Assembly: GCA_905178155.1 (NCBI GenBank)
Contig: CAJINV010000019.1
Location: 316,475 to 380,474, forward strand
Length of the DNA: 64,000 nucleotides
From: Amoebophrya sp. A120
Lineage: Eukaryota > Sar > Dinophyceae > Syndiniales > Amoebophryaceae
Reading direction: 5' to 3'
Made by a program: the position numbers and the translations under genes. Every line of letters begins with the position of its first letter. Position 1 is the stretch's first letter. This document shows positions 23,601 to 33,700 of the stretch, piece by piece. Below the pieces are notes generated by a model. That model was not told where the DNA came from, made no database searches, and worked only from the letters and a program-made list of their open reading frames with translations.

Positions 23601-26600
23601 AGAAACTTTTATCGATGTTGAAGAGAACGCGCACAATTATCTCCTTGTGATTCTTGATGTGGTAGCAGCATGAAATTGAAAAGAGCAAAAGGGTTCGGTG
23701 GATAAGAGAGTACGAAAACGACGACTTAAGATCTTCTACTCAATACCCGATGATAAACACCAGCACCGTGCGCTTTTCCAGAAACTCCCGCGTTCTGCGC
23801 TGCATTTCGTCTAGAAGCGATTCCTGCAACTCCCTATTGAGAAGAAAAATCCCCCCTCCCCATATCGAAAAAGTATCTTTCCGAAAATTTGCATTGCTGA
23901 TTTGAGGTCACAAATCACATTTGTCTTGTAAGAAGACAAAGGTAGAAGCTTCCGCCCCATTATGGAAGCGATTTGTCATGCTGTTGGGCCTAAAGGTCAG
24001 CCGTTTGCAATGCTGAACAACTAGACCCATACGCCACTCGCCAGCCTCGGGATCTGGTCGCAATGCCTTCCTGCAATACGAATCTGATTTGTGTACGCAA
24101 ATCCAGCATCACAGATTTCCTTTTTGATATGGGGAGGGGGGATTTTTCCTTTTCACACTCCCACTGCAGCAGATACTCCTCGTTGTACTCCTGGATTCCG
24201 GGCTGCACCCGGCCGCACTATCAAGTGCAAAAGTGTCTGGGTCTGGAAGAGTGCAGACTTGTCATGCATATTTTCCATGCCTCATGAGGTCTGGAATGCA
24301 GGACCTAGCATGACAGATTCTGCGAAGTCTCTACCATGCCTATCCTGCATGAGAAACTCCCGCTCATGTTGGTCAAATATAAAAGGACAACTGTTGGCGA
24401 TCACGCAACACAGATTTTTGTGTGACCCACAGGACGCATCACAAGTTCCATCCTTCCAGACCCAGACATATTTGCACTTCATACACACCGGCGAATGACC
24501 AAATACCAGATCACCGGTTGAATCAGCAGATTCTTCACCTGGTCGAAGAAGAAGACCAGTTATGCTGTGCAAAACCAAAAGCACTCGTATGGCAATCATG
24601 CATTACAAATCTCTTTCTTAAGGTAAATCCGCATCACAAATATCATTTCTCATGCTGAGGACATTTGTAATGCATTTATACGAGTACGATACTTTTGCAA
24701 TGCATACCAGTGCGAACGTAACCATGATCTGCTCCACCTTGTCCATCCGTGACGCCTGGTGAAATATGGATGTGTCAGAGTTGAAATCGACAAAGTTCTT
24801 GAAATAATTTGTCATGCATAAAATGGATGCCGGTTGGAACCCAGTTTCCAAGTGGCGCAAGACAAACTTCGGTGGTCCCCAAGTCCTGTTTGTCATGCTG
24901 TTTAGGCAAAGAAGAGCGATTTTCTCATGCTACTTTAGCAGCTCGAGCTGTAACCCCAAACGGGCCTACAATCGGCCTCACTTGCCTGCTCTGCAACACA
25001 CGCGCCTCGGGTCATGCATTTTATGCGCTACAAATTATTTCAACTTTGACGATTTCAAACCTGACGCTTCCATATGAAAGGGCCCCAGCATGGTGACGAA
25101 CAGGATGGAGTGCGTGAAAATGACGAAGAATTGGGAAAAGCACTTGCGGTAGGCCTCCTGGAAATCGTACGACTCGTCCAGCACCGACATGTAGAGAAAA
25201 AGGTTCTCGTAAAAAAACTGCAGCGTGTTTGCGACCAGAATGGCTATGAACTGCAAAAGTGTCTGGGTCTGGAAGAATGCAAACTTGTGATGCTGTCTTT
25301 GGATTCTAAAAAGTTCTGTATTGCAACATGACCAGCAAGAGGAGTCCATTTTGCGCTATCCGGGAAGGGCATTTCTCATGCGGAATACGAATCAGGAAGC
25401 CCAATGAATAAAAATCTGTCATGCTAGGTCATGCATTACAGGCATCAGGGGTCATGCAGTGTGTGCACAACAAACCTCTCACTCTTCCAGACCCAGACAT
25501 TTTTGCATTTCATAATGGCCAGAAGGATACCACCGACGGAGATGCACCAGTTTATCCTGAGTAAAAACGTACCCACACCAGAGTCAAGATGGCAAATCTG
25601 CTAGACAAATCAGCCAGCTTTGGTCGTTTGGCATGACAAGTTCGTCTTCGTAGTGTAATCCTGTTTAGGTAGTTCAGCAGCATCACAGATCTAGTATATC
25701 ATGCTGATTGTAGCATCACAAATTCCAAAACACGACTAGACAATGCCTCTCATGGCGCTCCGCATGACAAACCTTTTTGGCATGCAGATTTGCATGACAA
25801 CTCTGGTGTGGGGACGTTTTTACTCAGGATACAGTTGGTCGTAGAATTGTCGGCGAGCTCCTTTTCGAAGCAAAAAGTCCCGAACAAACCGTAGTAGTTT
25901 TCGTACTCATTCTATCGCAAGAAAAAAACATTGTTAGTGTAACTTTGTGATGCGCAACATGCAAAGTGATTGCGGCTGTCATCCTGGGCATGCATTAAAA
26001 GTTCCACCTAAGCGCGTTTTCACGTACCATCTGCGCATGACAGGTTTTTGCTCTCCAGACAGATTTGTCATGCTGTTCCTCCGAAAAAGTTGCACCTACA
26101 ATCTTTTTTCCTGCGATACGCTCGTGGAATAGGGCAGGCACAGCAGCGACTGGTTTGCCTGCTCCACGGAGCTGCAGGCCGGCCGCGTGTCGGTGTTCGA
26201 AGATTCTGCGCTGGACGCGGTGCTGGAAAGGAGCCGATTATTTCCACCGCCCATGAAGCTATTTTTCAGTAACTGCTTGAATGTTGATCCAGGAACTGCA
26301 TCTTCGGGATGAAAGGTGTTGATTTCCTCCCCAGGTTCAGCAATCTCGCCTTCTTCGTCTTGGAGCTGCAGCCGCCGCCCCAGTCTCATGGTCTCCGCAG
26401 TGCTGTCGAAGGAATCATGCGGATTAGGCGCCTCGTGCTGCCGCAGAGGACCTGCGGGTTGCTCATGCTCTCCCCCAACTACGACATCTTTCGCGTCTCC
26501 TACTCCAAAATCCCCATGGGGACGACTACGCGGTTCGCGCCCGACATAAAACAGCGAGTGAAAAGAGTTTTCCACGAATGTACCCGCGGACGAGAGGTGG

Positions 26601-29497
26601 ACTCTGTTCCAGAAATAAGTAGTCTTCTCGCTGCGACGAGCCTCTTCCTCCATCCGCTTCAACTGTCGTGCGGTCTCGACGGCAGAGACGATGGTCATGG
26701 AGGTTAACGCCGACGGACGTCGTGCTGCTGTATCTTCCAGGTGGTGGTGTTCTTGTAGTTGCACTAACCTCCTAGTTGTATGATCAATACGCTCTTGATG
26801 TTGAAACAGCAGGTTGTCTGCTAGTTCACGTGGTCTGTTCCCGCTGCGCCCTTCTTTGTTCGGTTTCGCAGCAGTGTTGATGTCCAGCGACAGTCCGTAG
26901 TCCGAATCTTCATCCGTCTCGTCTGTCGCCTCCTCTTCCTCGCCCTCCTCCTCTACAAGTACCGCTTCCTCGTCTTCAAGCCGTCTCCTGTCGCTAATCT
27001 GCACGGTGCTGCTGTCGAGTAGGGACTTCTGAAATTTCCGCCCGTCCTTGCACTCGAAGGTCTCGTACGAAGTCGTGCTGTTGGCGCCGCCGGTGCCGGA
27101 TCCACGGGTATGAAACAGTTAGAAACGAATATCATGCCAGCCGCGCCGCCCCCTATATTTAGAGGCAAGAACGTCAGATGAGCGCAGCAGAGAGAGCTGC
27201 AGTTGGAGTTGTGCCTAGGAACAAAGACAATTTAGCGCAAACTTTTGCGGAGTGCTGCCTAGGACAAAGACAAAGCCTTGGCACCAGCGGGGGCACACCA
27301 TCAAGATGCTCTCAACATTTCATACGAAGACAGCAGCGCGGCCTGGTCTGCGAGGTGAGCGCTGAGGACTGCCTCCGTGATTTTGCACCCCGAGAAGCAG
27401 ACGACTACCCGTTCGCACTATCGAATGCAAATATGTCTGGCTCTGGAAGGTTGCCAGGTTTGTCATGCATAGTTTGCATGGCCCATGATTGTCTGTGATG
27501 TGTGCCCTAGCATCACAGATTTTTAGAACCCTTCCTGATGCCTATTCCGCATAAGAAATAACTTCCACCTTCCCGCGTAGAACAAACTGGAATCCTGTTG
27601 CTGCTGGTCATGCAATACAGCTTTTTTTTGAATCCTGAGACAGCATCACAAGTTGCAACCTTCCAGACATCCAGGGATTATACTTGCAATGCATATGCAC
27701 TTTCCGTCCGCGATCTCGCGCCGGTTGTCCGTGCACTGGTTGTAGACCAAGGGTTCCCGTTATGCAAGAAAAAATGTGTGTAAGTGTCGATTTGTGTTGC
27801 AGAACATGCAACAAAGTAATACGCCTGTCATGCCAGACAGCCACGAAGTCCTCTTTTCATGTGTGTTTTCCCTTACAAGTTACGCATGACAGGTTTTGTC
27901 TGTCATGTAGAGCAAATTTGTGATGCTGTTCCTCAAAGAAAGTTTACACTTACACACTTTGCTCCTGGATACCCGTTCCTTGTAGGACAAACACTTCTGG
28001 AAATCCCCGAGCTCCGACGAATATCCTGTGCAAAAGTCTCGTACTCGTATAAATGCAAGTCTTGCATTACAGATCTTTTTCTTAAAGTGAATCAACATTA
28101 CAAATTTTATTTCTCATGCTGAGAAAATTTGTATATGCATTTATACGAGTGCGATACTTTTGCAGTTCATAACGAAAAGCGGCGCTGCAGCGACGTGGTT
28201 GCCGCCGATTGCGCCGCGGGGGTGTAGTAGGTCCCGGTGACCGCGGAGCGGGCGGCGCTGGTGTTCACGGCGTAAAGACTGCTAGAAAAGTATCCTGTGT
28301 AAAAACGTCCCCACGCCAGAGTTGTCATGCAAAAGCGCAATGACAGGAACATTTCTAATGCGCATCTCCATGAGAGGCATTTCTAGTCATGTTCTGGCGT
28401 TTGTAATGCTGTAAACAGGATGAGAAAGTGGCTTTCTCATGCGCCTTCCCTTGCTAACCACCACTACATTGCAGATGGAAAGAACTTGGCATGCACACCT
28501 CCCAAAACTTGACGCTTTGTGTTGCAGATTTACCAACTTGACTATCGCGTGGGGACGTTTTTGCTCAGGATAAAAAGTGGTCCGTCGTGGTCGCCGGGAG
28601 GCTGTAGTTGAAAAATGAGGTGTACGTGTTGCCCTGGTAATGAACCACCGCCAGGCATCATGAGTAAAAATGTCCCCACACCAGAGTTGTCATGCAAATC
28701 TGCATGCGAAAAAAGTTTCTCATGCGGAGCCCAATAAGAGCCATTTTCTTATCCTGATGCTTTGGAATTTGTAATGCTAGAATCAGCATGATATGCTAGA
28801 TCTGTGATGCTTCGGAACTAGCTAAACAGGATTACACTACGAGGATAAATTCGTCATGCGAAACCACCAGAGGTGGCGGATTTGTCTAGCGGATTCCCCA
28901 TCTTGACTCTACTGGGGTGGGGACGTTTTTGCTCAGGATACCAGGTCCGACCGCACCTCGCAGGCACTGTTGTCGGGAAAACTGGCTAACAGGCAGTTAC
29001 GGTGGCAGGTGTCGCGCCGGAGAATTTTTTGTTCCACCTCCCCCATGCCGTACATACCTGCGAATGCGGAGCACACCAGCAAGACCAGCAGGTACGACAA
29101 CAGCCGCAACAGTCGGTGCTTCCAACTCAGCGCCTGCCACTCGGGGAGCTGGGTCTCGGGGTAGTAGGATTTCAGCAGAATGTATCCAGGAAAAAAACTG
29201 TGTAAGTGCAAGAACTTCGTAGGAAGAACAGCATCACAAATTTGTTTTGCATTACAGGGAAAAGAACCTGTCGTGCGCAGCTAGTAATAGTATCAGTGGA
29301 AACCCGTATGAAAGTTGCCTATGACGTCGCACATACAGCACGACAAGCGTTCACAGTTTTGCATTTCCTGCATCACAGACTTACACTTACACAGTTTTTT
29401 TCTTGCATAAAATGTTGTTTTGCCACATGTGGTTCTTCAGCGTCGCCACGCGAATGTGCCCCTCCGGGGAGAGGCACATGAAAAACCAGAACGCCAT
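17687..29497 (-). CDS. Voltage-sensor-like membrane protein fused to a degenerate cyclic-nucleotide phosphodiesterase domain
   Basis: About 29 exons and 1,400 aa, start ATG 29497 (MAFWFFMCLSPEGHIRVAT), stop TAG 17687. Order: TM segment (LLSYLLVLLVCSAFAG, exon 29182-28941); Cys-containing loop; long acidic stretch (exon about 27085-26119); hydrophobic segments (WCISVGGILLAI, FFVIFTHSILFVTMLG, LVFFFDQVKNLLIQPVIW); then an S1-S4-like block: S1 SLVGFYASFLMLSIVI, S2 CIMLLFVLEIALKLFGYG, S3 PWNFFDSVIVLVSFICWF, S4 LLRLLRLVRVMVMI with Arg at every third position (exons 23587-22453). No S5-pore-S6 follows; a charged helical linker and RG/SYTR repeats lead to a class I PDE fold: VPFHGFAHACNMV, HPRAIRYNDKAVNQ, LKTDLSQHF, HADYSWCCRPL, FFPQVSPFCDRD. 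The family HDxxHPG metal motif reads LYLEYPG (19064-19084), so catalysis is unlikely. Twenty-four introners interrupt the gene. Some small-exon borders (27085-27418, 17905-18096) are approximate. Confidence 0.8.
18198..18476. mobile_element. Introner, family B (279-bp subfamily)
   Basis: In the PDE domain of the channel/PDE gene, nearly identical to 13544-13822. Flanking repeat CGGCG. Confidence 0.94.
18573..18834. mobile_element. Introner, family A
   Basis: 262 bp, channel/PDE gene. Flanking repeat GCTCA. Confidence 0.93.
19123..19451. mobile_element. Introner, family D
   Basis: 329 bp, channel/PDE gene. Flanking repeat CGGCA. Confidence 0.93.
19519..19727. mobile_element. Introner, family C
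   Basis: 209 bp, channel/PDE gene. Flanking repeat CCATG. Confidence 0.93.
19924..20245. mobile_element. Introner, family D
   Basis: 322 bp, channel/PDE gene. Flanking repeat TCGCA. Confidence 0.92.
20412..20805. repeat. Nested insertion in an introner, bounded by a 23-bp direct repeat
   Basis: The 23-bp sequence beginning GCATCACAGCTTTCGCAAT occurs at 20389-20411 and again at 20783-20805. The intervening DNA is unlike introner interiors and starts with a telomere-like tract. It could be an insertion with target duplication, or an unequal-repair product. Confidence 0.7.
20421..20445. repeat. Interstitial telomere-like tract
   Basis: Reads CTAAACCCTAGACCCATAAA then ACCCT: imperfect CCCTAAA-type units. 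The same AAACCCTAGACCC core recurs in the nested element near 39980. Confidence 0.6.
21197..21462. mobile_element. Introner, family A
   Basis: 266 bp, channel/PDE gene, in the linker. Flanking repeat CCCCG. Confidence 0.92.
21512..21773. mobile_element. Introner, family A
   Basis: 262 bp, channel/PDE gene, interior close to 21197-21462. Flanking repeat AGACC. Confidence 0.92.
21813..22134. mobile_element. Introner, family D
   Basis: 322 bp, channel/PDE gene. Flanking repeat CCCCG. Confidence 0.92.
22768..22916. mobile_element. Introner, family F
   Basis: 149 bp, directly before the S4 codons of the channel/PDE gene. Right terminus carries CGAGTGCGATACTTTTGCA; left arm partly eroded. Flanking repeat CCCAA. 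Confidence 0.9.
23015..23334. mobile_element. Introner, family D
   Basis: 320 bp between S2 and S3 codons of the channel/PDE gene. The left end is degenerate (ATGAAAGGCAAAAATCCCCC). Flanking repeat TCCAG. Confidence 0.88.
23835..24157. mobile_element. Introner, family D
   Basis: 323 bp, channel/PDE gene; right end reads TTTTTCCTTTTCACA instead of ending GATA. Flanking repeat CTCCC. Confidence 0.88.
24219..24483. mobile_element. Introner, family A
   Basis: 265 bp, channel/PDE gene. Flanks CGCAC/CACAC. Confidence 0.9.
24561..24706. mobile_element. Introner, family F
   Basis: 146 bp, channel/PDE gene. Flanking repeat CCAGT. Confidence 0.9.
24765..25074. mobile_element. Introner, family G
   Basis: 310 bp, channel/PDE gene. 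Flanking repeat TGAAA. Confidence 0.92.
25245..25514. mobile_element. Introner, family A
   Basis: 270 bp, channel/PDE gene. Flanking repeat ATGGC. Confidence 0.92.
25553..25831. mobile_element. Introner, family B
   Basis: 279 bp, channel/PDE gene, interior different from the 13544 subfamily. Flanking repeat CAGTT. Confidence 0.92.
25913..26118. mobile_element. Introner, family C
   Basis: 206 bp, channel/PDE gene. Flanking repeat weak (CATTC/CGCTC). Confidence 0.86.
27419..27695. mobile_element. Introner, family A
   Basis: 277 bp, channel/PDE gene; right terminus altered (TTCCAGACATCCAGGG). Flanks CGCAC/TGCAC. Confidence 0.87.
27761..27971. mobile_element. Introner, family C
   Basis: 211 bp, channel/PDE gene. 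Flanking repeat CCCGT. Confidence 0.92.
28022..28171. mobile_element. Introner, family F
   Basis: 150 bp, channel/PDE gene. Flanking repeat ACGAA. Confidence 0.92.
28291..28572. mobile_element. Introner, family B
   Basis: 282 bp, channel/PDE gene. Flanking repeat AAAAG. Confidence 0.92.
28656..28940. mobile_element. Introner, family B
   Basis: 285 bp, channel/PDE gene; left end mutated to CATCATGAG. Flanking repeat CCAGG. Confidence 0.92.
29183..29409. mobile_element. Introner, family C
   Basis: 227 bp, first intron of the channel/PDE gene. Flanks GAATG/AAATG. Confidence 0.9.
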
Positions 29498-29901
29498 TTT
29501 GTTGCGGCGGGGGGCGGTTTTTGTTCTTCAGCACTAAGTGTCACTGTCAGAGCCGAAAAAGGGAACACACCAAAACCAAAGGACCTCCATGGTCATTAAT
29601 TTGTCTATTTCATGCAACACTTCTGACAAAGGCAGCAGTATATGGAACGGGTTGTGGCCATCAAGCCATCCGTGCAAAAACTCTGACACTCTGATGTGCA
29701 TTACACATCACGGAAGTAGGTTGCGCCGCTTTAACGGCTGCAAATCTTTATTCGTTGTTCGTAATGGCAGCTAAAGTCGGTCGTGGACGAAATTCATGAT
29801 TTGTGGACAGAACATGAAAAACGACGAGACTCACAGAAAAACTACGCACCAGGGCCGGTCCCGTTAACTAGCTTACTAGCAGGTCGCATAACTTTACATA
29901 C

Positions 29902-30366
29902 ATGTGGCAAGAACGCCACACTTGTAAGTACGCACGGTGCAACCACAAAAAAGCCAGTATTTCATCCCCATCTAGTACTCTCTTGGACAGAACACTGCGA
30001 CAGCATTTCAACAGCGAAAATGCTCGCCTCGAGGAACGGACGCAACGTGACTTGACGTCAAACTCAAAGAGAGTGGTGAAAAGAAAATTGAAACGACAAA
30101 AAGACTCTACGATGAAAAATGCAAAAAATTTTACCATGGGCTATTTCGCAGACAGGAAAGTTTTACCCCGCGTCAATGAAGAGGCGCTTTTTCGCCTCTT
30201 GGGCGTGCCACCACGAATGGCAGCAAGACCCACACATCTGAAGATAGATTTCTTTTATCGCCAACTTCTTTTTTCAGTGTGGGAAGAAAGAAGAAGACTC
30301 ACTGGTGTCGTGGAGGTGGACTCTTTTTATTTACTTTTTGGAATGTTGTTGAAAAGATTCTACTAG
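29902..30366 (+). CDS. Doubtful plus-strand ORF, 154 codons
   Basis: ATG 29902 to a stop at 30366 in the spacer between the channel/PDE gene and JmjC paralog 1. It would be basic (KRVVKRKLKRQKD) and the end is mildly helical (FYRQLLFSVWEERRR). It would be the only plus-strand gene in the window and shows no recognisable motif, so I list it only because the spacer has no better candidate. Confidence 0.12.
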   Translation: MWQERHTCKYARCNHKKASISSPSSTLLDRTLRQHFNSENARLEERTQRDLTSNSKRVVKRKLKRQKDSTMKNAKNFTMGYFADRKVLPRVNEEALFRLLGVPPRMAARPTHLKIDFFYRQLLFSVWEERRRLTGVVEVDSFYLLFGMLLKRFY

Positions 30367-30733
30367 TATCGGAGATGGTTGCAATTGAAAAGCAGGCAGT
30401 CCTGGTCCTAACGATGGTCCTACTCGTACTTCGGTGTGCATGTGAGAGTACGCCATTTCAACATAACCTAACATCGCTGCCTGTAGCTATCAAACAATAA
30501 TTTCGAGGACACGGACCTACCGGTACCGCCACATACAGAATTCGTTTTTTGAAGCTTAAAAATCATTCATCGTATTTGTAACCACAATCCACTATCGGTA
30601 TCGCCATGGCCGCGATCATGTTGATGACCATGATGAGGTGGATGCTGCATAAAATAGGATTTAGCATCTCACCAGGGATTCATTTTCAGACTAGTCTAAA
30701 GATCAAGCACGTCGTGCGACCGCGTGTCAGCTA

Positions 30734-33700
30734 CTACGCCTGCTGCCCGCCGTCGTCGAATAACGAAGCGTAGCTAACCGGGATTTTCCAGTTCACCCCC
30801 GACGTCATTGTTTTGTTTGCCGCCACAACTGCCTGCGCGGCCGACACCCGGCCACCGCATGATTCCGGTCCGTAGCCTGTCAAGGAGGAAAAAAGACTAC
30901 GACCCGGCTGGTCACCAACCATATCGCTGACGAGTAGATGAGGAGGCTCCTAAAGAGTGCTCAACAACTCGACTTGGAGTAGTTAGCAGTTCCTCTGCAA
31001 GAAATGGACCCATCCCGCAAGTACAAGAAGTACTAGCTTGCGTACTTACTCTAGGTAGGCGAGAAGTGATGCAAAATCCTTTTTCTCCCGTCCTTCACAG
31101 GTCGTGTGCCGAGCCGTAGGCCCTTCCTTCCCCCTCGATACAGCCCTTCAGGAACTTGCACAGCGTTTCGCCACCATTGACGTTGCTGCTGTAGAAGACA
31201 TTCATGCACTATGGAAGGACGAAAAAAAGTTCCTCGTTTAGCAGAAAAGTCGCATGTTGACATGGCATTCTGGTTGTGCAGATGAAAACAAAGATGCAAA
31301 GGCAGCAGTAAAGACGCACTTCCTTGTCCTCATGCTGTTGCTCTTCACAAGAACGAGTGGCACTGTTGTACTTAGGCTTAGCACTGCCAGCATCTAAAGA
31401 GGTTATCGTTATTTTTGAAAACTACGTCTTATTCTACCCGTGCGAACTTTCTGTTTCACGATGAATGTTTTTTCGGATATGCCAAACACCGCATCAACCA
31501 TCGCCGCGTCATGGTACCTACAGAGATAGAGTCATTTTTGTCATTTCCATTTGTCGTGAAAAGGCAGTTTTCTCGGATTGTTCTCATGCTGAACTACATC
31601 AAGGAACGCTAAAAATACGTTCGTATTCATTTTGAGTTCGATTACCATCATCTTCCCCAAATAGACATCACTTTCATACATAAAGCTACATGCGACGTCA
31701 CCACTTACCAAAGTTCCGGAATAAACACGGCGTCGCCGGGGGCCAGCGAAATTTTCGAGATGGTCAGATTCAGAGCGGCGAAACGTTTCCGGAGTCGGTC
31801 CACAATGACTGTTTGCCGTGCGGACTTGTGGTTCTGCTGCTGTTGCTTCTTCTTGCCTGACAAAACGGCGTCAACATGATCTTCGTCCTGACCACTCACC
31901 AACGTCGAAGACGGCGCAGCAGTATTTGCCTCCATTTCCGCGCCCGGTGCGCCGGCGTCCAACATGAGATCTTCCCCGATGCGCAGCAGTTTCCAGAGGG
32001 TTTCGAAGCTGGACGAGTAGGAATTCTTACCGTCGGCTTCCCACTTCCTGGTCGGCGCCGGCTCGTATGGAGTGCAAATATGACTGGGTCTGGGAGAGCA
32101 GATATGCTGTTTTTGCATGACGCAGAAGGTCTGGCATGGAAGATCTAGCATCACAGGTTTCGAGAAGCTCAAGCTTCCGCGATGCCGCATTCGCATTACA
32201 AATCCCCCACTTTGCTCGCAGAAAGTGGGCAGCTTTTGAGACCCATGCATGAGAGATTTTTCTGTCTTCTGAAATGCGCATCACAAGTTTGTATTCTTCC
32301 AGACCCAGACATATTTGCAATCCATAGCTCGGGCGTGGAAACAATTGGCAAGGCGTCAAACAGGTACATGTCCTTCCGCCCAAAGTAGCTGAGCAGCAGG
32401 TTCGAATAGCAGTCGACGTTCGCAAACGCGTGGCTGTTTGGCGACCCACCCCGCAGCACCCGGGACTCGTAGCGCAGGCTCGTGTCGTGCCCCGCCGGGT
32501 CGAGTGGGATTTCCATCGGTGGCGTACTCGGGGATTTCAAAATGGCGTCGTGGAGATACGGCAACACGGGGGAGTTCGCGCCGGGATAGTCCGCGAGATC
32601 TCCCAGCAAGTCCTCCCGCAGGTACAGCTGGTAACTACCGCGGTCCCGTCTTTGCTGTGCCACTACTTCCGCCCGTGGTCCTTGCTCCTGCGCGTTTGTC
32701 GGCGTAGAAGCTCCTGCCGTCGTTTTCTTCTTTACCTTCAACAACTTGCGCATCTGGCCCATCGTGCAGCGAAAATCGGCCGGGCGGTCCAGCAGGCCCT
32801 CCTCGTCCTGAAGGTGCAGGTGCTCGCAGTAGTCCTGGTGGACCGCCTATCCAAGAAAAAAACGCTGTTAGTGTAAATTTGTGATGCGCAGCATGCAAGA
32901 TGATTGCGTCTGTCATGCTTGGCATGCGTCGTAGGGTCCATTAAAGGGCGTTCTCACGTACTATCTGCGCATGACAGCGACAGGTTTTTGCTGTCATGCC
33001 AGACAAATTTGTAATGCTGTTCCTCCAAAAAACTTACACCTTCAATGTTTTTTTCTTGGATACCGCCGGGCCCCACCGCTCCAGGGGGCTCGACCCGTTC
33101 AGCGCGAGCCACACCTGATCATTGCGGATCGGCGCCTCAAAGCGGCCGTACGGAAGGCCCTTGCCGTTGCACAGGTTCTCGTACCGCCGTTCGGAGCCAA
33201 ACTTACCAAACTTTTTCTCAAAGTAATCGTGGGGGGCCGCGTATCAATTGCAAATATGTCTGGGTCTGGAAGATTCTGAGACTTATCATGCTCGTTTTGC
33301 ATGAGCCATGATGTCTGTGATGCATGCCCGCCTAGCATCACAGGTTTTTTGAGGGCTCGGCTTCTTGATGCCTATTGCTATTCCGCATCATGACGCATGC
33401 CCTCTCTGCGTAGCCAAAATTAGATTTCCTTTGCTGCTCACGCAATACAGATTTTTTTGAAATCCAGACGCAGCATCACAACTTGCATTCTTCCAGACCC
33501 AGATGTCTGCAGCACTGGATACCGCGTACAGGGTCAACAGGTTTTCAGAAACATCCTCGTCCTCCTCATCCATTTGCCCGGGCGGGTAGCCTATCAAATG
33601 TAAAAATGTCTGGGTCTGGAAGGGTGCAACTTGTGATGCTGCCTTTGGATTCTACATAAAATCTGTACATGAACAGGAAAAGAGTTCCAGTTGTTGCTAC

